64,000 bases of DNA, taken from contig WTPW01001644.1 of assembly GCA_009809945.1 (NCBI GenBank), positions 72,894-136,893 on the forward strand. Reading direction: 5' to 3'. The stretch is from Gigaspora margarita. Lineage: Eukaryota; Glomeromycota; Glomeromycetes; Diversisporales; Gigasporaceae. Under the pieces are notes generated by a model. It was not told the origin of the DNA. It saw nothing but the letters and a program-made list of their open reading frames with translations, and did not search any database. This document shows, piece by piece, positions 48,801 through 59,041 of the stretch; the stretch's first letter is position 1, and every line of letters begins with the position of its first letter. The position numbers and the translations under genes were made by a program.

Positions 48801-49659
48801 GACTATGCCACAAATGTATGCCAAAATAAGAAATACATAATGATAAAGTTATAATACTAGCTAAAAATAAAAAATTGAGCATAACACCGGCTAAGCCGAA
48901 TTTTAGATTTTGACTTAGTCAAGCCAATAAATAAGGGTCGACTACAAGATTTTTACAGGACTATCCAAAATTTCCAGGGATGTGTCGGATCTGATTCGGC
49001 GTTTAATCCTAGTTGTTAGCAGGTTCTATAGCAATATCAGCTGGGCATTTTTTCTTAATAAATAGATATGATTTATTAGTAAAATTTTTTATTAACGGGC
49101 AAAATCGATCAATTCCGATCCAGCCGACCATGATTCCGATGCACTCTGACGTATCCCGACCGGAATTTTGGGACACCTTGTATGAGTTCGACTACAAACA
49201 CTAAATCCAAATTTGGGTTGTGCTCGATTTCTATTTTTATTTTCTATTTTATAGGTGTTTTCTATTTTTAGTATGGAGGATTGACGATCACGAATTTAAA
49301 GAATCTTTTGATTCGAAAGATTCTTAAGCGAAAGATACAAATGAATCAAAATGATAGAAAAAAGTACGCACCCCAACGTCCCGTGATCACACGGGTTTTT
49401 AAAAATAAAAAAAAAGATAGGAAATACCTTTGAATCGTTTTTTAGTCTGCATAGAATTAGTAGTCCAAATCCCGTGACCTCATATTAGAGCCTCGTGACG
49501 TAATCCTGAGTTCTATTCGACCCTAGTTCCTCAGACCAAATCTATCCTCCCCTCAATCGTCGCTTTATCGTTATTAGGGTTAGATATAGTTGATTTTAGT
49601 TGGCGTTAATAGTGTATAGTGGTGACACTTAGACGTAGGGTCTATTTCCGACTTTCACA
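48801..49659. other. Intergenic DNA, no supported gene
   Basis: A 63-codon frame (49,013-49,204) has ordinary composition but no domain and no splice partner I can identify. A small hairpin cccgtgatcacacggg lies at about 49,380-49,396. Confidence 0.4.
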
Positions 49660-50880
49660 ATGGACGATTGGAATAACCTTTCTGAATTTGGAACTTTTAT
49701 AATGAAGTTTTTAATGTTTTCTTTTTAAAAAATTTTTTATTAATTTTGATAAAAAAATTTTACGAATTAATTTACTACGTAAGCACTTTTTTTTTTATGT
49801 TTAAATAGTCAGACGAGTATAACATTGGTTCAAATGCATTTTCTGAGCATGTTTTGGTAACAATAAAATTTGAAAATTTGTTATAGAATTATTATGTGAA
49901 GCCCTTGAAAGGAAATTTTGTTCTGAAGACGACAATAAAGCTTATATAAATTCCTACCGAAACAATTATAAACATCCAAAAACAAAAACAAACATGTATA
50001 ATTAATAAATTTTTAGACAAGAATCCTTACGCGATAAGAGAATTTCAGGTAAATTAAAATCATTTAATTTATATAAAAATAACATATTTAATATTTTTAC
50101 CAATTAAATTTATTAAATTAGTCATTAAACAAAAATTAAATCTTTTTGAACAAAGTTATTATAGATGTTGCATCCCGTACTGATTGGGGGAATCAACTTA
50201 AGCGTACGACAGTTACACAGCAGATATACAAACAGTTATCTTCCGTTTAAATGTCGTTCAATTCTTACATTCCCTAATTTTTAAATTTTTTTTTAAAAAA
50301 AAAAAATTATAACAATCAGAAAATTATAATAAGCTATTTAACTGATGGTGCTACGTGAATTCCAGTATTATCAGTGAAATATTTATGATTTGGTTTCAAC
50401 AATCCGAAAAATTGTACGGGATTACCCAGTAATGTTTATTGACTTTGTTTATTAAATTACGGGATTACCCAGTAATGTTTATTGACTTTGTTTATTAAAT
50501 TTTGTGATAATTTTAATTTTTTTTTGAACATTTTGTTAAATCAAAGTTTCAAATTTTTGTTATAGATATTGTGATTAGGTTTCTTGGCCACAGGATGATC
50601 ACGGGTTTTTATTTGAAATTTACTTTTATTCTTTCGACTTTAGGAACTTGAAGTCTTGGTGAGTTGTTATTGTTTAATGTAAAGATTTCATTTTTTATAT
50701 ATTGACTTGGACGTGTAACTAATATTAATATATGCTAAAAATTTTTTTTTAAACATCATGATTAAATTCATTAATTTAACAAATTTAGTAAGTTCGATAA
50801 TCCAAAATATATAAATTTATGAATTTCATCAAGCTTAGAGTAGAGAAGCCGCAGTATTTTGCAGTATTCCTTGAGGTAAG
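49660..50880 (+). CDS. Possible multi-exon gene or gene relic of unknown function
   Basis: Several short coding-like stretches are bounded by GT/AG-like sites: ATG at 49,660 (MDDWNNLSEFGTF..), 49,809-49,850 (SDEYNIGSNAFSEH), 49,893-50,000 (LLCEALERKFCSEDDNK.. and a basic NNYKHPKTKTN tail), 50,020-50,045 (QESLRDKRIS) joined in phase to 50,164-50,250 (DVASRTDWGNQLK..KQLSSV, then stop), and 50,839-50,876 (VEKPQYFAVFLE before gtaagg). Composition is protein-like and less A+T-rich than the spacers. I recognise no family. Exon phases do not all agree and two implied introns are very short (21 and about 30-40 nt). It may be a pseudogene. Treat the span as approximate. Confidence 0.3.
50416..50501 (+). 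repeat. Perfect 43-bp tandem duplication
   Basis: The unit acgggattacccagtaatgt.. occurs at 50,416-50,458 and 50,459-50,501 with no visible difference. It lies in a non-coding part of the possible gene above. Confidence 0.92.
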
Positions 50881-51204
50881 GTCTTTTTGTGTTGTAACTC
50901 TTTTTCGATCATGTCTATTGGTATATGGGTAGAATAATAATTAACTATGGAATTCTGAGAATTTATAGGTTTCATAATAAGGATCACGATCAAAATAACA
51001 TCAATTTATATAAATTTATAAATTTATAGCAGTGCGTATTCACTTATACATATCAAATTCTACCGCTTTGTTTCATACCACGGGATCGAGGATCGTTTGA
51101 ACAGTCGATCATAATCAGTGTACACAACGAATCACTTAACCCAGCATGTATTAATGATTGGTTCGTTTTAATATAATACTGTAGGTAAAATGATATATAT
51201 TGTA

Positions 51205-52090
51205 TCGGACGACGTGTAGACAGAATTGAAATTTTCAATTTTATTTATTTGCTAAAGTTGAAGGAGTGATCAAAACTTTATAATTTTTTTTTTGTTATAT
51301 ATATGTATATATATAATCGATCGATATAATATTAATCAAAGATTGTTACTAGAAAATCATGTGACTGCAGCATCGCTGACGTCAAATTTATATATTTATA
51401 TTAAATATATTGACAACAGAAATTCTGGTCTTCCGGGTCAACCCAAAACCAACCAAACCAAACCAACAAAATCCAGACAACCGTATCAGAGGAGGCGTGT
51501 TATATTTGGCGAGTTTCGGTCGTCGATACTTCGGGGGTAACTCTCTATGTATAGGACGACGTGTAGGCAGAATTGAAATTTTCAATTTTATTTATTTGCT
51601 AGAGTTGCAGGGGTGATCATAACTTTATAGTTTTTTTTTGTTTATATATATATATATAATCGTTCGATATAATATTAATCAAAGATTCTTACTAGAAAGA
51701 TCATGTGACTGCAACATTCAATGACGTCAAATTTATATATTTATTAAATATATTGACAACAGAAAGTCTGGTCTTCCAGGTCAACCCAAAAACCAACCAA
51801 ACCAACAAAATTCAGACAACCGTATCGAAGGAGGCGTGTTATATTTGGCGAGTTTCGGTCGTCGATACTTCGGAGGTAACTCTATGTATAGGACGACGTG
51901 TAGGCAGAATTGAAATTTTCAATTTTATTTATTTGCTAGAGTTGCAGAGGTGATCATAACTTTATAGTTTTTTTTGTTTATATATATATGTATAATCGTT
52001 CGATCTAATATTAATCAAAGATTCTTACTAGAAAGATCATGTGACTGCAACATCGATGACGTCAAATTTATATATTTATATTAAATATAT
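51205..52090 (+). repeat. Tandem array, about 340-bp units, each with an LTR-start segment
   Basis: Units begin near 51,316, 51,658 and 51,993 (each with gatataatattaatcaaag or a close variant), preceded by a partial unit. Each of the first two units contains about 140 bp like the beginning of the LTR at 52,091 (tgacaacag.., gtcaacccaaa, cgtcgatacttcgg). It then resumes gacgacgtgtag-cagaattg. The third unit runs into the LTR itself. Open frames on both strands here are by-products of the repeat. Confidence 0.85.
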
Positions 52091-52704
52091 TGACAACGGA
52101 CTTCCGGGTCAACCCAAAACCAAACAAACCAACAAAATTCAGACAACCGTATCGAAGGTGGCGTGATATATTTGGCGAGTGGATAAGCCAAGGCTTCAGT
52201 CGTCGATACTTCGGGGTAACTCTCTATCACAAACAACCACAGTATCCACAGTACGTCAGGACACTGGTAGTAAGCCGGACAAAGCAACGTTAATATCACG
52301 TGCACAAACAATATTGACGAAAGAACGTACTACTATGCCACGATCGTTAATTTATTTAGTTAATGTGGGGTTAGTTTGTTGGGAATCACCAACACCACCT
52401 TTCTTTAGGGCGCAAGGCCTTTATTATTAATTATGTCGAACTATAGATCGTATCGCTACTTTATCTCTTAAAGTTATTAATTTTCCTATCGCTACTTTAG
52501 TACATAAATCACTGATATCACCGATATCACTGATATCTCTTATTTACGAAAGGATCGAAAAGACTTCTAGGACCTTTAAGACCTTTAGGTCTTTTAGTAT
52601 TGGTAGACCTAATATTAATATTGACAACTGATCATCCTAACCGCCGATCGATGCTACGACACCTCGATCACCACGTGCATCCGGGTACATTCCTGCGGTT
52701 TACA
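52091..52704. repeat. LTR 1 of the element
   Basis: It is collinear with 55,195-55,405 plus 56,174-56,518. Shared blocks include cgtcgatacttc-gggtaactctctatc, aacaaccacagtatccacag, atcactgatatctctt and aaaggatcgaaaagact. It retains the uninterrupted sequence gtactactatgcc at the site where LTR 2 carries the nested insertion. Confidence 0.75.
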
Positions 52705-55194
52705 TTTTTACCCAACTCAAGGTTGAGTTTCACGAGACTATTTTCTTCGTTGGCCCCATGGTAGGATATCCGAGAGATTAAAGGTGACGTCATTAATATT
52801 TCTTTAGAAACACAATCCCACCAGGGTCGAATACTTGGGTTCAATTGTACAAAGGATGGATAGTCGACTCATTTTGTTGGGCTCTCTGTCATACGTTGGG
52901 GTTTGCCCAGTTTCTTTAATTTCATCTTCTTTTTATTCTTATCGCAGGGGCAGTTTTGAATTGAGGTCGTTACAATTTACGCTGATGAGGGTTCATTTTT
53001 TGTTCCATGCACATTTCCACAGATCCTTGTTCGACTTGACCGGGTCAACATCAAATATCAGAACTCCGATTTCTTCACCTCCAACTTCTCGTAATTTACC
53101 TTTGGGTTGCCTAAAAAACTCTTTAACTCTTTTATTCCATCTTTTGCAGGTTTTTCCAAGACCAATTCTATTTCGTTCATAGAATCCTCCGGGTCAAATT
53201 GTCCAACGTTATGTTCATCCACTTTAATTCCAATTTCGTCCCGATAACAGTCACCAACATTCGAAGTATCTTTAGCTTTAGCAAAGGTTTAATCCGATCG
53301 ATTCTTCGTTTCACCAATGGCCTTTCGAAATTTGTTGACTCTTCTAATCCATTTTTCACACACACGATGCAGGGTCTTTTTCTGAATAGGTCGGTTTTTT
53401 CTCTTTCATCATTCTCATTATCGTCATCAACCAACGTTCATCATCTCTGGCTTCATTATTCACCATTTCCTCAGAACTATTCGAATTTAGGTCATACGCT
53501 TTAGCCTCTTCAGCATCTGTTCTTTTTCTTTCCAATTCTTCCGTTGCACCACCGTTTTCAGCTTCCTCGTCTTTTCCATCGTCGTGTTCGACATCCCCTA
53601 TTCTCTTCTATTCTATTTCCATGATATTCGGCTTTTCAATTTTGATTCTTTGGTCTTCGTTCATTCTAGTTTCGATTTTTTTTTTTGTAGCAATACCCAA
53701 CCAAATCTGTTCTAATAAGGCATCCGATCTCTGCTGATTTTGGCAATATTCGATACCCTCCTTTTTTAAGACCATCAGGCTTGTTTTTTTGTTTTCTCGC
53801 TTGTATTCGGATCATGTTGGTTACTCAAATTAACATCTACTTTCATTTTTTCTGGAGCCCACTTTTGTACAATAGTGTCACATTCGACCGCAAGTTTGTG
53901 AAGAAGTTGGTTCAGGTCAACTCCGGCCAATAATTTTTCGACGATATCTCGCCATCCACTAGGCCGATTTGGACGATCTAACCACCATTAGATGCGCCTC
54001 GACGAGCTCTACAACTTTCATTCTTATTAAAGGCTGCACTCGGCATCATCAGAGAGTACTTCCAGAACGATAGGTGTCAAGGAATTTCAAGCACCGGACC
54101 TTTCTTATACCCAGCCTCTGTTAGGGGAACATGCGGAGTGGATGTTATAGAGAATACTGAGGTGGTTTCTTTTTTTCCAGGCGGGTTACTTGGACGTACG
54201 AGTAAAGTGTGCTTTCTGGCACAATTTGTTGGGAAGCAACGGTGATTCCAACATCTAGGACATCGAAGCCAAAGCATGCGACTTCGATTTCGGTCTTCTT
54301 GAGGTGGACTTGACGGGCCCAGGTTGGGTCGGTTGCAGGAGGCGGGGTGTTAGGCACTTTGAGGTACGCGAGCAGCATTTACTATTTCCCCCAAGTTTGG
54401 TATTGGCCAATCAGGATGCAAGATCAAGTGTAACGTGACGATCAAAATAACAATCGCTTTTTTTTGAAAAGTCACACTTAACGCAAAACTTCGCCTAAGA
54501 ACTCTCCTTTTGTGCACTAACAAAAAAATTTTCGTGCAAAATTTTAGTATAATATCGCCTACTAACTCTAACCTCAAACCCTAACTGAGATGTCACATTT
54601 TATTTAGAAGGTGACATGTAAATTGGCACAGCCAATCGAAAATTAGTAAATGCAATACAAAATTCTTTTGCTTCCTCTTATCCGTTTCTGATTATAGCTT
54701 TTAAGACTTCCAACAAAAATTCTAGGGCTTGAGGAATTTGTGATTCGCCGATATTACGGTTTCCAAAGGCTTTGTTGATGATTTCTTGGGCTTTTGCAAT
54801 TTTTTTCTTGGTAGGTGATAAAAATAACTTCCTCTTCATCTAATTTTATTATATCCGGGTCTTCACTAACTATAAAATTTCTTTTTCTACAGTTTGAATA
54901 CAGGGCCTTCTTTTCTATGCTTTTTCGAGACCCTTTACAAATTGTGGGGACACGGGACGGTGGAATTCCTTCTTTAAGATACATATTCTTTTTATTTATT
55001 TATATTTCTTTTTTCTTTGTCAGTCCTCTCATTCAATAACTCCAGTCGGTACGTTGGCTTTTATTATGGGGATGCTTCTGGATCCGGTACATCGGTCCAG
55101 GCAAGTATAACTTTCTTTCAATCAATTTTGGCACTGATTTGTTAGTGCCTTTCTAATTTAATCACTCTTTCAAATCTCACAGTCACCATCAAAA

Positions 55195-56518
55195 TGATAA
55201 CGGAAAGTCTGGTATTCCGTGTCAACCCAAAGCCAACAAAATCCAGGTAACCGTATCGAAGGAGGCGTGTTATATTTGACAGTCAAGGCTTCGGTCGTCG
55301 ATACTTCAGGGTAACTCTCTATCAAAAACAACCACAGTATCCACAGTACGTTGATGACAGCAACATTGATATCACGTGCACAATACTGACGAAAGATCGT
55401 ACTACTGACACCTGGCACGGCGGGTCAGTCACTCAGCAAATCAGTACGGCATATAACCTACGATCGGCTTAGTAGAAAAAGGTGGTTAGATTTGGCGAGT
55501 TGGATGGTTTGGTCGTAGGTACGTATTCTTCTGGGGTTGTTTAATAAACGCTTAAACACTTATATTTCTTTGTCCCTCACTTATAGCAACCACGGTTTGG
55601 AATCCACTTCTTGGGACCAAAACCGACAGAAAATCAACCACAACTATCCTCAATACGTCGGGAGAGTTAGACAAAATAACCACGGTATTTCTCAGTACGT
55701 CGAGAAATCAACCGGCAGAGTAACAGTATAATCACTGAACTAGCAATTACAACAAGTAATCGTACCGCTTATGCCACTTAAGCAGTAGATCAGGGTAAGT
55801 TTATTTACTAATATATAGGGAGTGTATAGAGTTTTATGGAAACGAGTTATTTAATATCACGAAGGATGTCTTATCTCAAGGGCGAGAAGCCTTTATTATA
55901 TATACTTTTCATTACATAGAAACCGTTAAAATTATTTTAACTACTACATTGATTAAGACCATAAATCAATAAATCCCACTTAATGTTTTAAATCAGAAAA
56001 ATCAATAAACACTGTCTCTCCGCTATAATCAATGAAATTATTATAATAATCACTAAGACCGTTTTAACCACGGGAAACCCAACTGTGGTAATTGATCACC
56101 ATAACCATAAAATCGATACTACGTCACCTCGATCATCACGTGCTCCTGAAATGAATTTTCGGGTTCACACTACTATGCCACTTAGTAGTATATCGTTAGT
56201 TTATTTAGGGAATGTGGGGGTAGCAGGAAAATAGTTTATTGGAATCACCAACAACCACGCACAAGGCCTAATTATGACGAACTACAGGTCGTATAGCTAC
56301 TTTCTCTTAAAGTTATTAAATCTACTATCGCTATTTTAGTACATAAATCACCATTATCACCGATATCACTGATATCTCTTTTATTGGCGAAAGGATCGAA
56401 AAGACTTTTAGGACTTAGGTCTTTTAGTACCGGTAGACTTAATATTGTATTGGCAACTGATCATCGCCGAATCGATGCTACGCCACCTAGATCACCACGT
56501 ACATTTCTGCGGCTCACA
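55195..56518. repeat. LTR 2 of the element, interrupted
   Basis: The two pieces 55,195-55,405 and 56,170-56,518 together correspond to LTR 1. The interruption is the solo LTR described next. Confidence 0.75.
55406..56169. mobile_element. Solo LTR nested in LTR 2, 764 bp
   Basis: It begins tgacacctggcacgg and ends gggttcaca. It is flanked by the 4-bp repeat ctac (55,402-55,405 and 56,170-56,173). LTR 1 preserves the empty site, so both borders are certain to the base. It is related to its host LTR by weak blocks (ggttagatttggcgagt, aaccacggtatttctcagtacgtcg-like) and so belongs to a sister subfamily. It lacks internal domains. Confidence 0.82.
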
Positions 56519-56959
56519 ATATATTGATTATTAAATATAGTGGCGGCTGATGTTGAAGTTCACGCGACATATTAGTTTAATTGCTGCAGGATTGTCAACG
56601 GCTATAAAATATTTAAAATTTGGTTTGTTAGAGTTAGGGTTAGCTAGATTATCACGTGAACTTCAACATCAGCATCAGCCGTGACAACTATTAATAAGTA
56701 ATATGAAACTTAATTATACATGTTTTGTGAATATAATAATTTATAAAGCACGAAAAATATATTAAAGTATAATATATCGAAGTATACAAGTTAATCCTTT
56801 GGTTACCTGCCTTCTTTTTTTAGCTATCTTTCTTTTTGCTACTTTTTTGTTAATTTCGTTAATTTAGCTGCTCTTTAACTATCTTCGTTAGCATTATCCT
56901 TTTTCTTTCGCTACTTCTTTAGCTTTTTTTCTTTGTAGATTCTTATATAGATACCATCT
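56519..56959. other. Intergenic DNA with a gttgaagttcacg inverted pair
   Basis: At 56,547-56,572 gctgatgttgaagttcacg is mirrored at 56,655-56,682 as cgtgaacttcaacatcagc, with agggttag repeats between. This probably marks a MITE of about 140 bp. From 56,810 the sequence is a pyrimidine-rich repeat of tatctttctttagct type. Confidence 0.55.
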
Positions 56960-56963
56960 TTAA

Positions 56964-57597
56964 GGGGTAGTCCGCAGTTGAAGGGTATTGTTGGTGGCAA
57001 AGTCGTAGGAACTCGCCGCAGCAACTTCGCCGTCACGAGACCGGAAACGTGACTAATTCCCGAAACAACGTAATAGAAGACCACGAAGCCAAGCCTCCGA
57101 AGAAAAAGCCCCAAGAAGCCCCAAAGCCGCGGTAGAAGAAGAAGAAGCCCCAAGCCCGTGGAAGAAGAGAAGAACCAAAACACTAATAAACAAATAAAAA
57201 AAAAACAAATAAAAGAATCGGGTTGTGAAGGCTAAGTCGCGATAAAAGAAAAGCGAAAAGGCTGTGAAATTGCGTGATGGGCTTAGATTAGAGATCAAAT
57301 TTACCCCCCCCCCCCCCTCTCGCATGTAAAATTGTTATAAAAATGTGTTCTTTTCGCCTTTAATAAAAACAAGAAAGATACGGAATAACGGGGTCCGCTA
57401 AAGCGGGGTAAATTCAATATACTGATCTACATACTGCATAAATTACATTCTTGATATCAAAATAGCCCTTTAACCCTAATTACATCAAAAAAGTAATCCT
57501 AACCACATCAGAAACATAACTTTTTTTTGCCCCGCTTTAGTTTTTGTTTATTATAAGATCTGCAATTTTTTTTACAACTTTAAAGGCGGACTACCCC
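56964..57597 (+). mobile_element. TTAA-flanked element carrying a Lys/Pro/Arg-rich coding-like stretch
   Basis: The tips ggggtagtccgc and gcggactacccc are inverted repeats bordered by TTAA at 56,960-56,963 and 57,598-57,601. Between about 56,980 and 57,190 the plus strand has a distinctly different base composition. It reads GGKVVGTRRSNFAVTRPET, a stop, and then basic or acidic frames (RSPKAAVEEEEAPSPW or AKPPKKKPQEAPKPR). A 15-C tract lies at about 57,304-57,318. A smaller inverted pair (ctaaagcgggg.. / ..ccccgctttag, 57,397-57,540) looks like a nested MITE. The coding-like stretch may be a captured gene fragment. Confidence 0.6.
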
Positions 57598-57601
57598 TTA
57601 A

Positions 57602-58960
57602 TCATTTTATTATCCTTTTTCTTTCGCTACTTTCTTTAACTTTCTTTAAGCTATCTTCTTTAGTTAAGCTATCTTCTTTAGTTGCCTATTTTCTTTCTAG
57701 GTGAAGTAGTCCAAGTAACAAGTCAGCGTTATTATATTATCATGATTATCATGGTTATCATGGTTATCATGGTTATTGTGGTTATTGTGGTTATTGTGGT
57801 TATTAATGCTTGCGATCTAATAATACATAGTATCCGAATTTCAGGTCTCACTGGTGCGTCATCAGTTTTATTATAGTCAACACGATAGAATAATATCTCT
57901 AGATAAATTTTTTGACATTATTTTTGCCAAGATAATGGTGAGTTTTTCCTGCTTTTATCATTACTCGTTATACTAATTATACAATTACAAATTAATGATA
58001 TATTTTGAAGAGTGAATCACATGAAGAAGTTTTCTGGTTGCATTTGTTGTTGCATTCGTTGTGCCACAACTTTTTAGTTCGATTACTTGATCTTTTCTTT
58101 ATCAACTTGCATTTTATACAGTTAATATAATAAAAAACGTAAAATTCTTTGAAAACATATAGAATATCAAGTAAATTTTATTTCTACCTATATTTTTTAT
58201 TTATTACTGTATTATATATTTAAAATACTCTCAGTGATAATACGTTGATGTAATCTCAAACGGTCAGTAATAATATTATAATAGGATTTATGTTTAAATA
58301 AACATTTTAATTTAAGAAATATATAATTCCAATTTCTTAATTAGGGAGATAGCACGATTCTAAGATCTATCAATTACAATAAAATCGTGTCACTATATAA
58401 AACGAAATGCAACGAGTAAAAAAGAAATGATTTTAAATTATATACAAAAATTCATAGAATTTAAAATTGATTTAGAACTCATTCTGATTGGCTTATTACG
58501 TAATGAGTTGTATTAATAAAGAATTTGTGAAGCGATAATAAGGCATTGTGATAAAGCATTGTTAAGCATTAGATATGCAGACAACCTAAATAGAAATTCG
58601 GCGAATCCAAACAGCCATAAATCAGCCGACTGAATTTGAATGAATTATAATAACGTAAAAGAAAAATTTTTATTTTTAAAAATAGATAAAATAAAAATGC
58701 AAAATCAAGAACTTTTATTAAAGTCATGTAAACATAAAATAAATATATATTTCAAGATTTTTTTTATTTTCATTAAAAAAAAAAATCTTAAAAATTTCAA
58801 CATTACGTGCAAGTTGAAATGAAAACCTGATATACAAAAGTTGATAAATAATGAAGTTATGATCTCATTATTCCAAATGCATCCAAGTATGGAAACTGTT
58901 TCTCATCAAATATAATGTGGGTATATTTACACAAAAAATGATTGATTCTCACCGTTTAGT
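57602..58960. other. Upstream region of the velvet gene, no gene seen
   Basis: Pyrimidine-rich repeats continue to 57,700. A short ggttatcat/ggttattgt array of 9-bp units lies at 57,740-57,805. The remainder is A+T-rich. The 60-codon frame at 58,640 is Lys/Phe/Ile low-complexity and not credible. Confidence 0.5.
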
Positions 58961-58968
58961 TATATAAA
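58961..58968 (+). promoter_or_regulatory. TATA-like box of the velvet gene
   Basis: The sequence tatataaa stands in a locally less A+T-rich context, 74 nt upstream of the proposed ATG at 59,042. The position fits a short 5' leader. In DNA this A+T-rich the match alone is weak. Confidence 0.4.
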
Positions 58969-59041
58969 CGTCCACTATTCGAATATTTTAAAAAAAATTC
59001 TTCTGCAAATTTTTCTTAAGTTCTTCCCATAAAGGATTAAA

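Larger units (their letters stand above)
52091..56518 (-). mobile_element. Broken non-autonomous LTR element
   Basis: Direct repeats of about 0.56-0.61 kb bound an internal region of about 2.5 kb. LTR 1 is 52,091-52,704 (tgacaac..tttaca). LTR 2 is 55,195-56,518 (tgataac..ctcaca), interrupted by a second LTR. Both have TG..CA ends, and atatat flanks both sides. The minus-strand orientation is inferred from charged, Cys-containing open pieces between about 52.98 and 54.98 kb, which could be a gag-like remnant. No reverse transcriptase or integrase is recognised. The reading is broken in many places and the two LTRs differ visibly, so the copy is old. Confidence 0.65.

Noticed and set aside
51292-52430. 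Cluster of 60-85-codon frames on both strands
   Set aside because: All fall in a tandem array and an LTR, and frames repeat with the units.
52835-53504. Plus-strand frames of 101-115 codons
   Set aside because: They are antisense shadows of the degenerate minus-strand region inside the LTR element.
56911-57325. Minus-strand hydrophobic frames of 90 codons
   Set aside because: They are the complement of the Lys/Pro-rich plus-strand stretch. Leu/Phe/Val richness follows from complementing AAG/CCN codons.
57682-57876. Frame with repeated IMV/IVV units
   Set aside because: It is a translation of a 9-bp ggttatcat microsatellite.
58640-58822. 60-codon frame upstream of the velvet gene
   Set aside because: Its composition is Lys/Ile/Phe low-complexity from A+T-rich DNA, with no splice link to the velvet exons.
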